From Cryptomeria japonica (taxonomy: Eukaryota; Streptophyta; Pinopsida; Cupressales; Cupressaceae), in contig NC_081409.1 in NCBI RefSeq assembly GCF_030272615.1, positions 646,566,468-646,630,467 of the forward strand: a stretch of DNA of 64,000 nucleotides, in the 5' to 3' direction. Positions 11,428 through 21,535 of the stretch are shown here, one piece after another (positions within the stretch are counted from its first letter, which is position 1; the number at the start of each line of letters is the position of its first letter). A model generated the notes under the pieces. The model had not been told where the DNA came from. It saw nothing but the letters and a program-made list of their open reading frames with translations, and made no database searches. The position numbers and the translations under genes are program-made.

Positions 11428-13645
11428 AACTAGAGATAAAAAAACCAATGATCAATTAAAACATTGGGTGAAAGATTTGATTCATTGTTTTAACTCATTT
11501 ACTAACCCCTTTTGTGAACTAATAAGTTATATAAATAATTAGAGCAAGTGTAGGATATGTTGGGTTCACTAAAATGATGTGTAGAAAAAAGGATCCTAGA
11601 CTAACATGTGCATCAACCTAGGTCAATTCTTCTTCTCTAGAAAATTAGGGAGGAATGCATGGGCTTGGTTGATATCAAGGAAGATATAAGCGATTATACA
11701 TTCACCATCTCTATTTTGTTGTTAGTAGTTGAGGACTGCTTGAGTGTGTGTGATGAACTACGCTAAAGAAGGATAAATTCAATAAGTTTAACTAGACGTA
11801 AGAAATATAAAATAAAAGGACATGAACAGAAGGAAGATCCAGAAATAAAGTGTAGAGAGAAACCTAATAGTAAAACCTTGGGTTGATGGGCAAAATTTCA
11901 ACATTGGGCACTAGTGTCCGAAGGCTAAAAATATTGATGTTGTGATAAAAAATAGAATTAGCATAGACTTGGGTGCGAATCTATGAAAAATGGGGAAAAT
12001 GTGGCAAGAAACTACTATAGGGTTTTGATCCATAGGATTTTTGATTATTTAAAGTTTGATAATGTTTGTTACAATCTTCTCTATCTATTTGGTACTTTCC
12101 TAGTTTAAATCCTTCAAATCTGAGCCTACACATATGAAAGAGGGGGAATGGTTTTGTTGTTTAGGGGTCTACCTCATTGTAATCCTAGGTTATTGTTTTC
12201 ACATCCACAACAACAATGATGATGATGATAATAATTATGTACTCTTGGGAGAGTAGATGCAAAATAAATAATATAAATAATATAAATTCTTAAATGATAA
12301 TAATACCTTAGATGTGAAGCCCTTGCTTGGATCTACACAAGATGGTGTTGAATCCCTACAAGTGTTATTACATAATATGTTAACAAAAATCAACAAGCAA
12401 TAATATTTAGGCTAAGATGATATTTAAGATCAAAGCATTATTGACAATGGCTCTCTTGATAGGTTGATAAGACGAATCTTGATAATGTTTTCTATCTTTA
12501 TGATGTGAAATAAGAAAGTGAGTCACATTTATATGTGTATTATTCATTTTCATAGATAACTATTAAGAAAGGGATAACAATAAGGTCATAATTGTTAAGA
12601 GCCAAAGATGACATTTGAACTTTCAAATTTACAGCCAAATTGATAGGCCACTAGCATTGGGCACTATTGTCCTACCTATTTGGTTGTTTAGAGGGCTAGG
12701 CACAATAGTATGTGACCAAGATTGCCAATCAAGATCTAAGATAGGCACATTTTATTATATTAGTTAGATACGACAAAATGGGTGCTAAACACAACATGAA
12801 ATTTTGAGGGGTATTAATTTACAACATTACACATTTTAATAGCATAATTAAAAAAAAACAAGAATTTATAAAAGAGGAGACTATAAATTTTATTGAGAGT
12901 TATTTCCTACTATTTAACTTGTGAAGTCTATTAGTTTTGGGTTACTTTAGTTCCTAAAGATTATATTGAGTATTTTAATGTAAGTTTATTAAGAAGCTCA
13001 AAATTTGAGAATGATACAATAATTCTTATCAAATAAATAGATAAAATGTAATTAGTTTCAAGATGAATTTCAAACAAATTATTTTAAATTATTACCATCT
13101 TGAATTTTATTCAGGAATCTATGATGAATTACAATCTATAATAGTTGCACATTAGTCTATTGATCTTTTATACATATATATGCATCATTTAGTCTTGATA
13201 CAATATTTTAGACGATTTATTATATTACTAAAACTAGATAAAATTTTTTAGAAGATTATTTAATGTTCTTAGCAATATTTTGGTCTTAATGTGAACCATA
13301 ATATTAATCTTACATAAGGGTGATATCAATTAACATAAAACCTCTAAGATAATGTTAATAACATATAAATGTTATACTATATATCATTTATTAAATCTAT
13401 CAATAAGTTTAAATATTATTTCTAAACCATGATCCGATGTTCTTAGCTAGATATTGGCTTCTCATTTTGTACAAGGTACTTTTCTTATTTTCTTAAGAAA
13501 GAAAATACAAGTATGATAAAAATTTGTTCCATTTGTGCTAGAATATATAAATTATTTTCTTGTTATGTATTATATTCAAATTAAATTATGGTTTATTTAA
13601 TAAATTAATAAACAATTGAGTGATTGGAACATTTCTTTGATAAAG
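11428..13645. other. AT-rich, element-poor DNA (possible intron)
   Basis: 2.2 kb with no recognisable retroelement domain and no significant ORF. A short (ATG)n/(ATA)n run lies near 12207-12235. From about 12840 the sequence becomes strongly AT-rich, like a plant intron, and it leads directly to the candidate splice acceptor at 13644-13645. Confidence 0.4.
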
Positions 13646-13724
13646 GATGAACAAAATGATCGAGAAGTATCAAAAATATTTCAGTTCTACTGGAGGCACC
13701 ATAGAGATATCAAACCATATAGAG
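13646..13724 (+). CDS. Candidate exon 2 of a type II (MIKC) MADS-box gene
   Basis: What is seen: a 79-bp open segment between an AG acceptor (TTTGATAAAG, ending 13645) and a GT donor (GAGGTATGT, from 13725). After one base that would complete a split codon, it encodes 26 residues, starting MNKMIEKYQKYFSS and ending ISNHIE. Known: exon 1 of MIKC MADS genes ends after two bases of a codon, exon 2 is often 79 bp, and it opens the I domain with patterns such as S-M-x-K-x-I-E-K/R-Y. Length, phase and sequence all fit. Exon 1 (the MADS domain) and the K-domain exons are not in the window, so this is either one exon of a gene with very long introns or an orphan piece. No stop or frameshift is present. 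Confidence 0.6.
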
Positions 13725-14079
13725 GTATGTTTCCTATCTTATTTATTTAATTCATTCAGCTTAATAATAATACATTGGACAAGAATTAAATAGTTTAACA
13801 ATGATTTTAGTACTTTTTCAACTTAAGTTTAATAAAAATTTATAATACTCATTTTATTCTATCATGTTAATATAACTATTTATCAAATCATTAGGAACTA
13901 CTAAATAATAATTTGTTTGGATGATTGTTATGTTATTTTGAAAGAATGAGAAAAGAGTACACTAAGAAAGTTTATTAGTTGAGAGGCCAAAATTATAAAG
14001 GCATCAACAACTTCAGAACAACCTTATCAGGGAAACAATGAATACTCTGAGGTCTGCTACAAGTCTTGATAGTGAAGGT
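13725..14079. other. AT-rich DNA downstream of the MADS exon
   Basis: Intron-like sequence with no recognised exon. A segment at about 14005-14077 can be read as HQQLQNNLIRETMNTLR, loosely like a K-domain helix. It lacks convincing splice sites and the expected exon size, so I do not call it. Confidence 0.35.
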
Positions 14080-14857
14080 TGTAGCATCCTAAAATTGCAC
14101 CCCTTACGATTTTGATCGCATTTAGGGCCCTCACCTTAGCGGTCTCATCCCCACGCTTGATCAAGACCTATTTGTGCCTCCCCCTTGCAACCAATCTTCA
14201 TTTTCTCATTTTATAGCTTTCATAGGCTCTTAACCTTGGCCCAATTTAGGGTAGGACTAGAGCACCACACTTTGGTCCTCACCTGGACCAAGGTGCCATG
14301 CCCTGGTCCTCCCTAATTGGGGACCATTTTAGCCCCTATGCCCTATCTAAAATTTGAGTGGGAATTACCTCTTCATGTCGACCTATGCCGAAAAATTAAT
14401 AAGTTTGACGACAAGTAGGTATATACGAAGGTCTTCCTCTCTCATTTAAATAATAAGGGAAGAATATGATAACATGACAAGGTGAGAAGGCAAGGAGACT
14501 ACATCTAGCATTCAAGCATTCTTCAAGTCTGTATATTCTTTTTTGGAGCAACATTACATCATTCATTTGCAAGCATGTGTGTGTGTTAGGTTTTTGTCAT
14601 GTTCTTGCCATTTCATACAACATATGTGATTACATTCAAGAAGCAAAGCATCATTATCAATCATTGCAGATCTAATGTGTACCTTTCCATTATTTACTTT
14701 ATTATTTGCAATAGTTCATTGAAGGTTGATTCCTCAATCGGGGTTTGACTCAGGCAAACTCCTATTCCCAACACATTTCCCTTTCCTTCTGTGTGTAGGA
14801 AACATGTGCGTGGTTGTACTTCTTGAAATAAGCTTCAGACATAGAGACATAAAAACA
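14080..14857 (+). repeat. Possible gypsy LTR remnant
   Basis: Starts TGTAGCATCCTAAAATTG and ends AAAAACA. Five bases later comes TGGCGATCG, which could be the start of a primer site of the TGGCG type used by some plant gypsy elements. No second LTR and no pol follow, and no target duplication can be shown. The call rests only on the TG...CA ends and the adjacent primer-like motif. Confidence 0.35.
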
Positions 14858-15356
14858 CTTTTTGGCGATCGAAAATTTCGGACCAAGAGGGGGTGCCACC
14901 GTCGCTATTATTTTTGGCAATTTTTCCAGGGTGGTTTCTAATCGGCTCACATTACTCAAATCTAGATTCACGATGAAATCCCAAACTTATAGGTCACTGT
15001 TTCTGCATATTTTGTCTTCAATTACAACATTTTACTCAAACAACTCACATTACTCAAACACATAACAATTTGCCACAAAAACCCAATCGGATAATTTTCA
15101 AATGTAGACTCAACAACTACTATCAATGGAACAAGACAAAATTTTTCAAAAACCTGTGCCAAATCCCATGAGCCAAAAACCTTCCTGCCAAAAAAGAAAG
15201 TACCAAAAAACCTTTGGAAAAACACTATTGTATCAAATACCATGAGCTCGAACTCTCCTCTAGACAATGAACATGAATACTTGAAATGAAAGGGGAAAGT
15301 GGGAATAGTTATCATCATAAAATTTTACATCAACATTACTCAAGAAAATCATATAA
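14858..15356. other. Unassigned sequence below the LINE remnant
   Basis: No domain is recognisable on either strand. Small ORFs at 14726-15318 share no motif with known elements. Part may be the 3' UTR of the minus-strand LINE-type remnant that ends at 15357. Confidence 0.35.
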
Positions 15357-16044
15357 CTATTGTTGCAAACCTTCCCATACCCTAGAAGGAATTTCCTCAA
15401 AACCCATCTCTCGCTGATTAGCATTGCTATCAATGGCTAAATTTGCCAAAAAATCCGCAATCTTATTAACTTCTCTATAATAATGAGATATCAAGAAAGA
15501 TTCAAACAATTCTAATTTTTGTAAAATGGGATCAAGTATATACTGCAAATTCCAATAATTCGATTTCTTTTTCATAACACATTGAATAATCACCATAGAA
15601 TCACCTTCAATTATTAAGTTCTTAATTCCCAAAGAGATTGCCATATCCAATCCAAAAGACAAAGCATGAAATTCCGCATAATTGTTAGTTTTAAAACCAA
15701 TATCATGGCACAATAAAATTTGCATTGTGATCATAAATTACCATCCCTACCCCAGCCGACCCAGGGTAACCATGAGAGGCCCCATCAAAATTTAGTTTAA
15801 AGTGCCCCTGTAGAGGAGGTTTCCATCTAGCAGAGCATCTCTTACCTATTGCACCATTCCTTTTTAAAATTGAACCGTGAGAGGGTAAAACTGACAACAT
15901 CTTCCAAACATTAGTAACTCTACTATCCTAGTGCGAAAAAGAAGTAAGATTTTCCAAATTCTTATAAATAAACGACAAAGTAACCTCAGAGATTGAAGAC
16001 TCAATTTTTAATAGAACCTTAGACACAGGAGACCTTGTTTTTTT
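15357..16044 (-). pseudogene. LINE-type RNase H domain (3' end of a non-LTR retrotransposon)
   Basis: Read on the minus strand from about 16044. An upstream piece (KVLLKIESSISEV) with a stop leads into WKPPLQGHFKLNFDGASHG. After a frameshift near 15720 comes the rest: NNYAEFHALSFGL, NLIIEGDSMVIIQ and REVNKIADFLAN. These supply the four acidic residues of a plant RVT_3-type RNase H (Asp in FDGAS, Glu in AEF, Asp in EGDS, Asp in IADF). The domain lies at the C-terminus of many plant LINE ORF2 proteins. No RT or endonuclease is found upstream, so only the 3' tail is present. A host RNase H-like gene fragment is the alternative. Confidence 0.75.
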
Positions 16045-16072
16045 ATATATCCTATTTTTAAAACTTTTTTTA

Positions 16073-16240
16073 ATAAAATCCTAATTTAGTTCAAATAATT
16101 TTCTTGGACTTAAATTTCAATATTTATCATCGCAATTTGTGAATGTCATCAATTAACATAAATTAAGTAGTTTTATTTATAAAATCTTAATTTATTTCAA
16201 ATAATTTTCTTGGATTTAAATTTCAATATTCATCATGGCA
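16073..16240 (+). repeat. Tandem repeat, period 106 bp
   Basis: ATAAAATCCTAATTTAG at 16073 recurs as ATAAAATCTTAATTTAT at 16179. The copies stay alike for about 62 bp (through TTCAATATTTATCAT and TTCAATATTCATCAT). The second copy is partial and runs into the ORF at 16235. Confidence 0.7.
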
Positions 16241-16788
16241 ATTGATGGATTTGATCTATTTTCTATTTCACATATGATTACATTGCTATTTACGTACATT
16301 TATTATAATCATGTGCTGGATAATGACTTCTTTCACTTCATGTTACTTCTTTTCATTCATAGCACTTGGACATATTGCATTCTTCGAATTTCCAAGTTGA
16401 TTCCTTTTCATAAATTAGATCTCAAAGCTTTCATTTATCATGTATGTTTTGTTATGGTGATGTTTTTGGGAAAATGCATTTCATATGTAGATCACCTAAA
16501 AGCTTTTGTAGATCCTAATCCGAGAGATGAGAATGAGAAATCTAATACTTGTAACTCCCCTAGGGTATCTAATGTGAATGAAGAAAGAGATAATACTCCT
16601 ATAAATGATCTCTCTAATGGAGAGAAAGCATTGAAGAGAAATATGGCCCCATCTTCTTCTCATACACATACCCTTGCACAAGGGCTGCAAGGTCAAAATA
16701 TTGGTGTTTGTATCTCTCGACATCCTCCTTATTCTCCTAGACCTTATCTTAAACACAAAAAGTGTAAGCAAGAAAATACACGAAACCA
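16235..16788 (+). other. Unassigned open reading frame, broken by element B
   Basis: About 185 codons open from ATG at 16235. The N-terminal half is hydrophobic (aromatic- and Leu-rich, several possible membrane segments). The C-terminal half is hydrophilic and basic (near SNVNEERDNTPINDL and YLKHKKCKQENTR). I do not recognise a family. The start codon lies inside the second copy of the 106-bp repeat, and the frame runs by chance into element B after 16788. It may be a fragment of an unknown element, or simply open non-coding DNA. Confidence 0.25.
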
Positions 16789-17598
16789 TGTAAAGTGTGG
16801 TTTGACAGGTGATCACCGTGAGTTGGATGAAGGAGAAGTGAGTAGGAAGCATATCAAGCCTATAGCAGCAGAAGATCTACCTTAACAAAGGGGTAGTTTA
16901 ATGATTGGATATGTCTAATATGGTCTAGGAGAAGGTGTATGAACCTTGATTAAGTTTCAGCAGTGTTGGGAGAGTGGTTAATCAAGAAAACTTTGGTTTT
17001 GGGAGCCTATTGGTGAGGGCTTTGGGGTTCGCACATTAAACAAGATCATAGAACCTAAACAATTGGATTTTCCTTGGTTTGGAGTCATAAAAAACTACTG
17101 TTGAGAGTTTAAAGGTTGGGGGATAAGTATTTTATATACTTGCTTTGTAAAAGTGTGGGTTTTTGCATCAAAAATAGTCTAAGTCTTAGGACAGCAAAGG
17201 CATGGTCCAAAACAACCTACCCTCAATCTTTGATATGTTGTAGTAAGCCGAAAAGAGTGTCTGAAAATATATTTTGTTTTTGGATTTATTTGGGAAAAGT
17301 TGGAGAAAACAATTTATTTCAGCCTCAGGTGGCCTAATTGGGGCTCTAGGGCTAGTAGCAGACATAGTGGGGTTTAAGAGCATGGTGAAGACTTGAACCT
17401 TTGAAACTAGTTGAATCTTGTTGGATTGGGTTGGAATAGGTTTTTAACAACCTTAGGAGTCATTGTGGAGAGTGGATTGAGATTTGCCCTTTTAAAACCA
17501 TTAAGGTGCCTTGGAAACACTAGGTAACTGCAAGGAGTGTGAAGCATTTGAAAACATATTTTCTTGAAATCACCTAAAACCCCTGACCCTCTACATCA
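16789..17598 (+). repeat. Element B: 5' LTR, 5'-truncated
   Basis: 810 bp matching 20513-21324. It begins abruptly at TGTAAAGTGTGG, which corresponds to the interior of the 3' LTR, so about 800 bp of its start are lost. It ends CTCTACATCA, three bases before the primer site. The junction at 16788 shares AACCA with the 3' LTR just before the homology starts (20501-20505). Confidence 0.85.
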
Positions 17599-17601
17599 GA
17601 T

Positions 17602-17613
17602 TGGTATCAGAGC
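17602..17613 (+). promoter_or_regulatory. Element B: primer binding site
   Basis: TGGTATCAGAGC, complementary to the 3' end of initiator tRNA-Met, three bases after the LTR end CATCA. Confidence 0.9.
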
Positions 17614-17647
17614 AGTGAGTAGATCTTTTGGGAAGGTTTTGACAAGA

Positions 17648-19373
17648 TGGCACCGAAGAATCAAATGGCAGGGAAATTGAAGAGTTGAAGGAAGCCCTTG
17701 AAAGAGAGAAGAGGCAAAAGAGGGAGCTTGAAGCAGCAAGGGAGAGAGAGGATAGACAACAGAGAAGGGAGAGATTGCAACTACTAGTAAGGATTGAAGT
17801 CTTAGAGAAGGAAAGGGAACAACCTAGGATGGAAGAAAACAATGAGAATCTTGAAGCACACAGTGAAGGTGGTGAACATGAAGAGACTAAGAGGGATGAA
17901 GAAGATCCTGAAGAGAGGAGGTTAGTGAGACTACTAAAGGCAGTCCAAGGTGGTGGAATAAAAGGTCATGTTGATTTACCTATATACCAGGGAAGAATGG
18001 ACAGTGAGGAAGTGCTAGGGTGGATAGAGGCCTTAGAAAGCTACTTTGAGTTGGAAGATACTGATGATGATAAGAAGGTGAGATTTGCAAAGGCTAAGTT
18101 GAGAGGTACTGCTTTAACATGGTGGAGTGGTATGCAGGCTTAGAGGACAGCAAGAGGATTGAATAAGATTACAAGTTGGGAGAGAATGAAGGCAATGATG
18201 AAGGCACAATTTCTACCATCTGATTTTGCTATACAAACAAAGAGGATGAGACAAAACTTGAAACAAAGAGACATGGATGTGATGACATACACAGAGCAAT
18301 TTCATAAACTGAGCATTAGAGGAGGAGTAGAGGATGAAGATGAAAAGGTAGCAAGGTATTTGAATGGGCTGAGATATAATTTGCAGGATGAGATTGGGTT
18401 GAATATTCCACAAACATTGGGAGATTGTTTTCAACTTGCAATAAGGGCTGAGGAGAAGCTGAAAAGAAAACAAGAGAGGCAAGGAGGCACAAGAGGTAGA
18501 GGATCCATAAGAGGAAGAGGAGAAAAGTCTGCAAATGAATCACAAGGACAAGACAATAAGGACAAAGAGTCTACATCAGAACAAAGAGGTGGTTATAGTT
18601 ATATAGGAGGAGGTAGATTTGGTAGTGGAAGAGGATCACATGTATTCATAGGCAGATGTTTCCATTGTAATGAAGTTGGGCACCAATCTTTCAAATGTCC
18701 TGAATGGGATGAAGGAGACAGAGGCAAAGATAAAAGAGTACACTTAGCATATGAAGAAAAAGACAAGAATGAAGACCAAGAACCATTGAAAGTCTATCCT
18801 ATAACAAAGGGAGACTTTCTTATGATCAGAAGAGGTACATTCCAGCAGCAAACATCAAATCAGGTATCCATCTTCAGGACACAATGCTTGAGTAAGGGTA
18901 AGATATGTAAGTTGATTATTGATTCTGGCTCACATGATAATCTTGTTTCATTTGATATGGTTTCTAAGTTGGGATTGCAAACATTTGATCATTCTAATCC
19001 TTATAATGCCACTTGGGTTAGTCAAGAGCAACATGTAATGATTAGTCAGAGGGCTTATGTTGATTTCTCAATTGGTCCATATCATGATCATGTTTTATGT
19101 GATGTTATACCTATGACTTGTGGCCATATCATATTGGGTAGACCATGGCAATATTTAAGGAGGACAATCCATGATGGATATACAAATACACATTTAGTTC
19201 ATAAGGACAGCAAAAGATATAGTTTAACACCTTTACCTTGTAAGGTGAAGAATGAACATAATGTAATCTGTTTTGGAGACAAAATTAGGATGTGTGTGCA
19301 GGGTAGTGAGGTCAAGGGTACTGGTTGGGTGAATCAAACTAAGTTGCAGCAGAACAACAGTCCTAAGGAGTAG
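17648..19373 (+). pseudogene. Element B: gag-protease ORF (nearly intact)
   Basis: The likely start is MAPKNQMAGKLK at 17648, followed by one frameshift near 17685. From there the frame runs to 19373 with one internal TAG (18141-18143). Order: an acidic/basic coiled-coil N-terminus (EREKRQKRELEAARE), the retrotransposon Gag core (YFELEDTDDDKKVRFAKAKL, then LTWWSGM; KVARYLNGLRYNLQDEI), an RG-rich basic stretch, and an intact CCHC knuckle (CFHCNEVGHQSFKC, about 18658-18700). The retropepsin has its active site at LIIDSGSHDNLVS (about 18915) and the ILGRPWQY block near 19135. Without RT or integrase it could only package and process. It is better preserved than most genes here, so selection for gag-protease until recently is possible. 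Confidence 0.85.
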
Positions 19374-19711
19374 CAAGATTGGGACTTTAAGAGCATAAAA
19401 GTTGGGGACATTGATTGTCCTATGATTGAGTAGAGAGATGTGGTTAAACCTTTGAGTTTGTAGATGGTATTAGATCAGAACAGTGATATGAGAAGGCAAG
19501 AAGAGGTGAAGACACAAGGTCCTAGACAAAGGACTCAAAATCAGCCTTTTGATACTAATGCTTTTGGTAAAGTGAATGCAGTTTGTAGTAGGAGGAAGAT
19601 TACCTTTGGAGAGTACCTTTTCCCTATTGAAAATCAGAAGACATCATCATTAGGTGGTTGGCACAAGACTGGTCACTCTTGGGACAAGAGTTCTTTGTTT
19701 GGTGGGGAGTA
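19374..19711 (+). other. Element B: residual pol C-terminus and polypurine tract
   Basis: Short linker after the gag-protease stop. It encodes a remnant ending SSLFGGEYGAGAL, which matches the end of pol in element C (SSSGEYGAGAP). RT through integrase are therefore deleted between about 19373 and 19650, while the extreme pol end is kept. GGTGGGGAGTA at 19701-19711 is the likely polypurine tract. Confidence 0.65.
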
Positions 19712-21324
19712 TGGTGCAGGGGCACTAGGCATGAAGACAACTTGGAGGACACCATGGAAGCATGACAAGGAGATGTATGGGTCTAATAGACTCAATTATG
19801 ATGTCTTGAAGCCAATTATGGCATTTTATTGTAATGATCCTAATGTAATGATTAATTGTCCTAATGGACCTAATAAGGCCATAGGACCAAATATAGGATT
19901 TCATGGGTATAGAATTGGTAAGGATCTCAAAGGTGTTTAGAACTATTTGATAAATCATTTTGATCCTTTAGAAGTCATTAGGTTGGGGTAGAAGTCCATT
20001 TCATAAGAGTTTTAAATTCAAAAATTTGAAAATAGTGGCTAGTGTCATTTTGGGGGGAAAAGCTAAAAAAACTTGTTTGTTAAGCATTTTAATCATGAAT
20101 AACTGATGGATTTTGGTTTGGGAAGTTAGGGGAAGGTATTATAAAACCTTGGAATTCCATTTTGGTGGGGTTGGATGCTACAGTACGGATGTTGTACGGA
20201 TTTAACAGAAAAAGTGAATAAAACCTTCATTTTCTTGCAATTTCTTGTGTTTTGTTGCTTGAAAGTGATTGATCTCTCATGGTATAAGCATTGAGAAGTC
20301 ATTAAACATTGTAATAAGTGATTTGGAATGATTTTTCAGTAGGTTTTTCTTAGATTTTGTCATTTGTGCTGACTGTCCTAAAATTTTCTGAGTTGTATCA
20401 TTGGCATTGAAGGCCCAAAATGCAATTTGGAGCCCTTCGATGGATGTAAGGTCCTATTTCTCATAGAGGAGGCTCTATCTAACATGTATAATATGATCCT
20501 AACCAAATAAATTGTAGGAAGTGTGGTTTGACAGGTGATCACCGTGAGTTGGATGAAGGAGAAGTGAGTAGGAAGCATAGCAAGCCTATAGCAGCAGAAG
20601 ATCTACCTTAACAAAGGGGTAGTTTAATGATTGGATATGTCTAATATGGTCTAGGAGAAGGTGTATGAACCTTGATTAAGTTGAAAAAATTCAGGGAGAG
20701 TGGTTAATCAAGAAACCCTTGGTTTTGGGAGCCTATTGGTGAGGGCTTTGGGGTTTGCACATTAAACAATATCATAGAACCTATACAATTGGATTTTCCT
20801 TGGTTTGGAGTCATAAAAAACTACTTTTGAGAGTTTAAAGGTTGGGGGATAATTATTTTATATACTTGCTTTGTAAAAGTGTGGGTTTCTACATCAAAAT
20901 AAGTCTAAGTCTTAGGACAACAAAGGCATGGTCCAAAACAACCTACCCTCAATCTTTGATATGTTGTAGTAAGCTGAAAAGGGTGTCTGAAAATATATAT
21001 ATTTTTTGGATTTATTTGGGAAAAGTTGGAGAAAACAATTTATTTCAGCCTCAGGTGGCCTAATTGGGGCTCTAGGGCTAGTAGCAGACATAGTGGGGTT
21101 TAAGAGCATGGTGAAGACTTGAACCTTTGAAACTAGTTGAATCTTGTTGGATTGGGTTGGAATAGGTGTTTAACAACCTTAGGAGTCATTGTGGAGAGTG
21201 GATTGAGATTTGCCCTTTTAAAACCATTAAGGTGCCTTGGAAAAACTAGGTAACTGCAAGGAGTGTGAAGCATTTGAAAACATATTTTCTTGAAATCACC
21301 TAAAACCCCTGAGCCTCTGCATCA
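19712..21324 (+). repeat. Element B: 3' LTR
   Basis: Begins TGGTGCAGGGGCAC, as the LTRs of element C begin TGGTGCAGGAGCACC, and ends CTCTGCATCA. Length is about 1.61 kb. The last 812 bp align with the 5' LTR copy. AACCA, the bases just left of the element, recurs at 21331-21335, six bases beyond the LTR end. Because the 5' LTR is truncated, it cannot be claimed as a target duplication. Confidence 0.8.
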
Positions 21325-21535
21325 TAAAAGAACCAAATTTTAAATCGGATCATATGATATGATCAATTAAGCTCCCAGATCACTGAAACCAATACAAAAA
21401 GATGTACTGATACTAGAGATACTCCATATACCAAACCATGATCCCAATAAACCAATCTGCAACCAGTAGAGCAATAAATCACATGAATTTGTTGACATCA
21501 ATGACAACATATCCTAGCAGCAACAATGTCCAACA
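21325..21535 (-). repeat. Copia LTR fragment, minus strand
   Basis: Read on the minus strand it starts TGTTGGACATTG at 21535 and carries the 'TTGTCATTGATGTCAACA' block of copia LTR starts. Only about 210 bp remain before element B. The fragment abuts the copia RT at 21536, so a copia element inserted there and most of it was later lost. Confidence 0.7.

Larger units (their letters stand above)
16789..21324 (+). mobile_element. Element B: gypsy derivative with gag-protease only
   Basis: LTR retrotransposon with a truncated 5' LTR (16789-17598), primer site, gag and protease, a polypurine-like tract and a full 3' LTR (19712-21324). The region between the LTRs is only about 2.1 kb. It contains no RT, RNase H or integrase in any frame. 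Gag has a single stop and the protease is intact, so the missing pol is a clean absence. The shared LTR parts look about 96% identical, making B one of the younger insertions. The layout resembles TR-GAG-type non-autonomous elements. It is a relative of element C: both read GEYGAGA across the polypurine/LTR junction. Confidence 0.85.

Noticed and set aside
14005-14077. Possible second MADS exon (K-domain-like HQQLQNNLIRE)
   Set aside because: Preceding stop, weak splice sites and wrong size; the similarity is too short to support.
19464-19940. 158-codon ORF in element B as a separate gene
   Set aside because: It begins in residual pol sequence and reads through the polypurine tract into the 3' LTR; the matching GEYGAGA end in element C shows what it is.
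21325-21335. AACCA as a target duplication of element B
   Set aside because: The right copy is six bases away from the LTR end and the 5' LTR is truncated, so the left flank is not the original insertion site.
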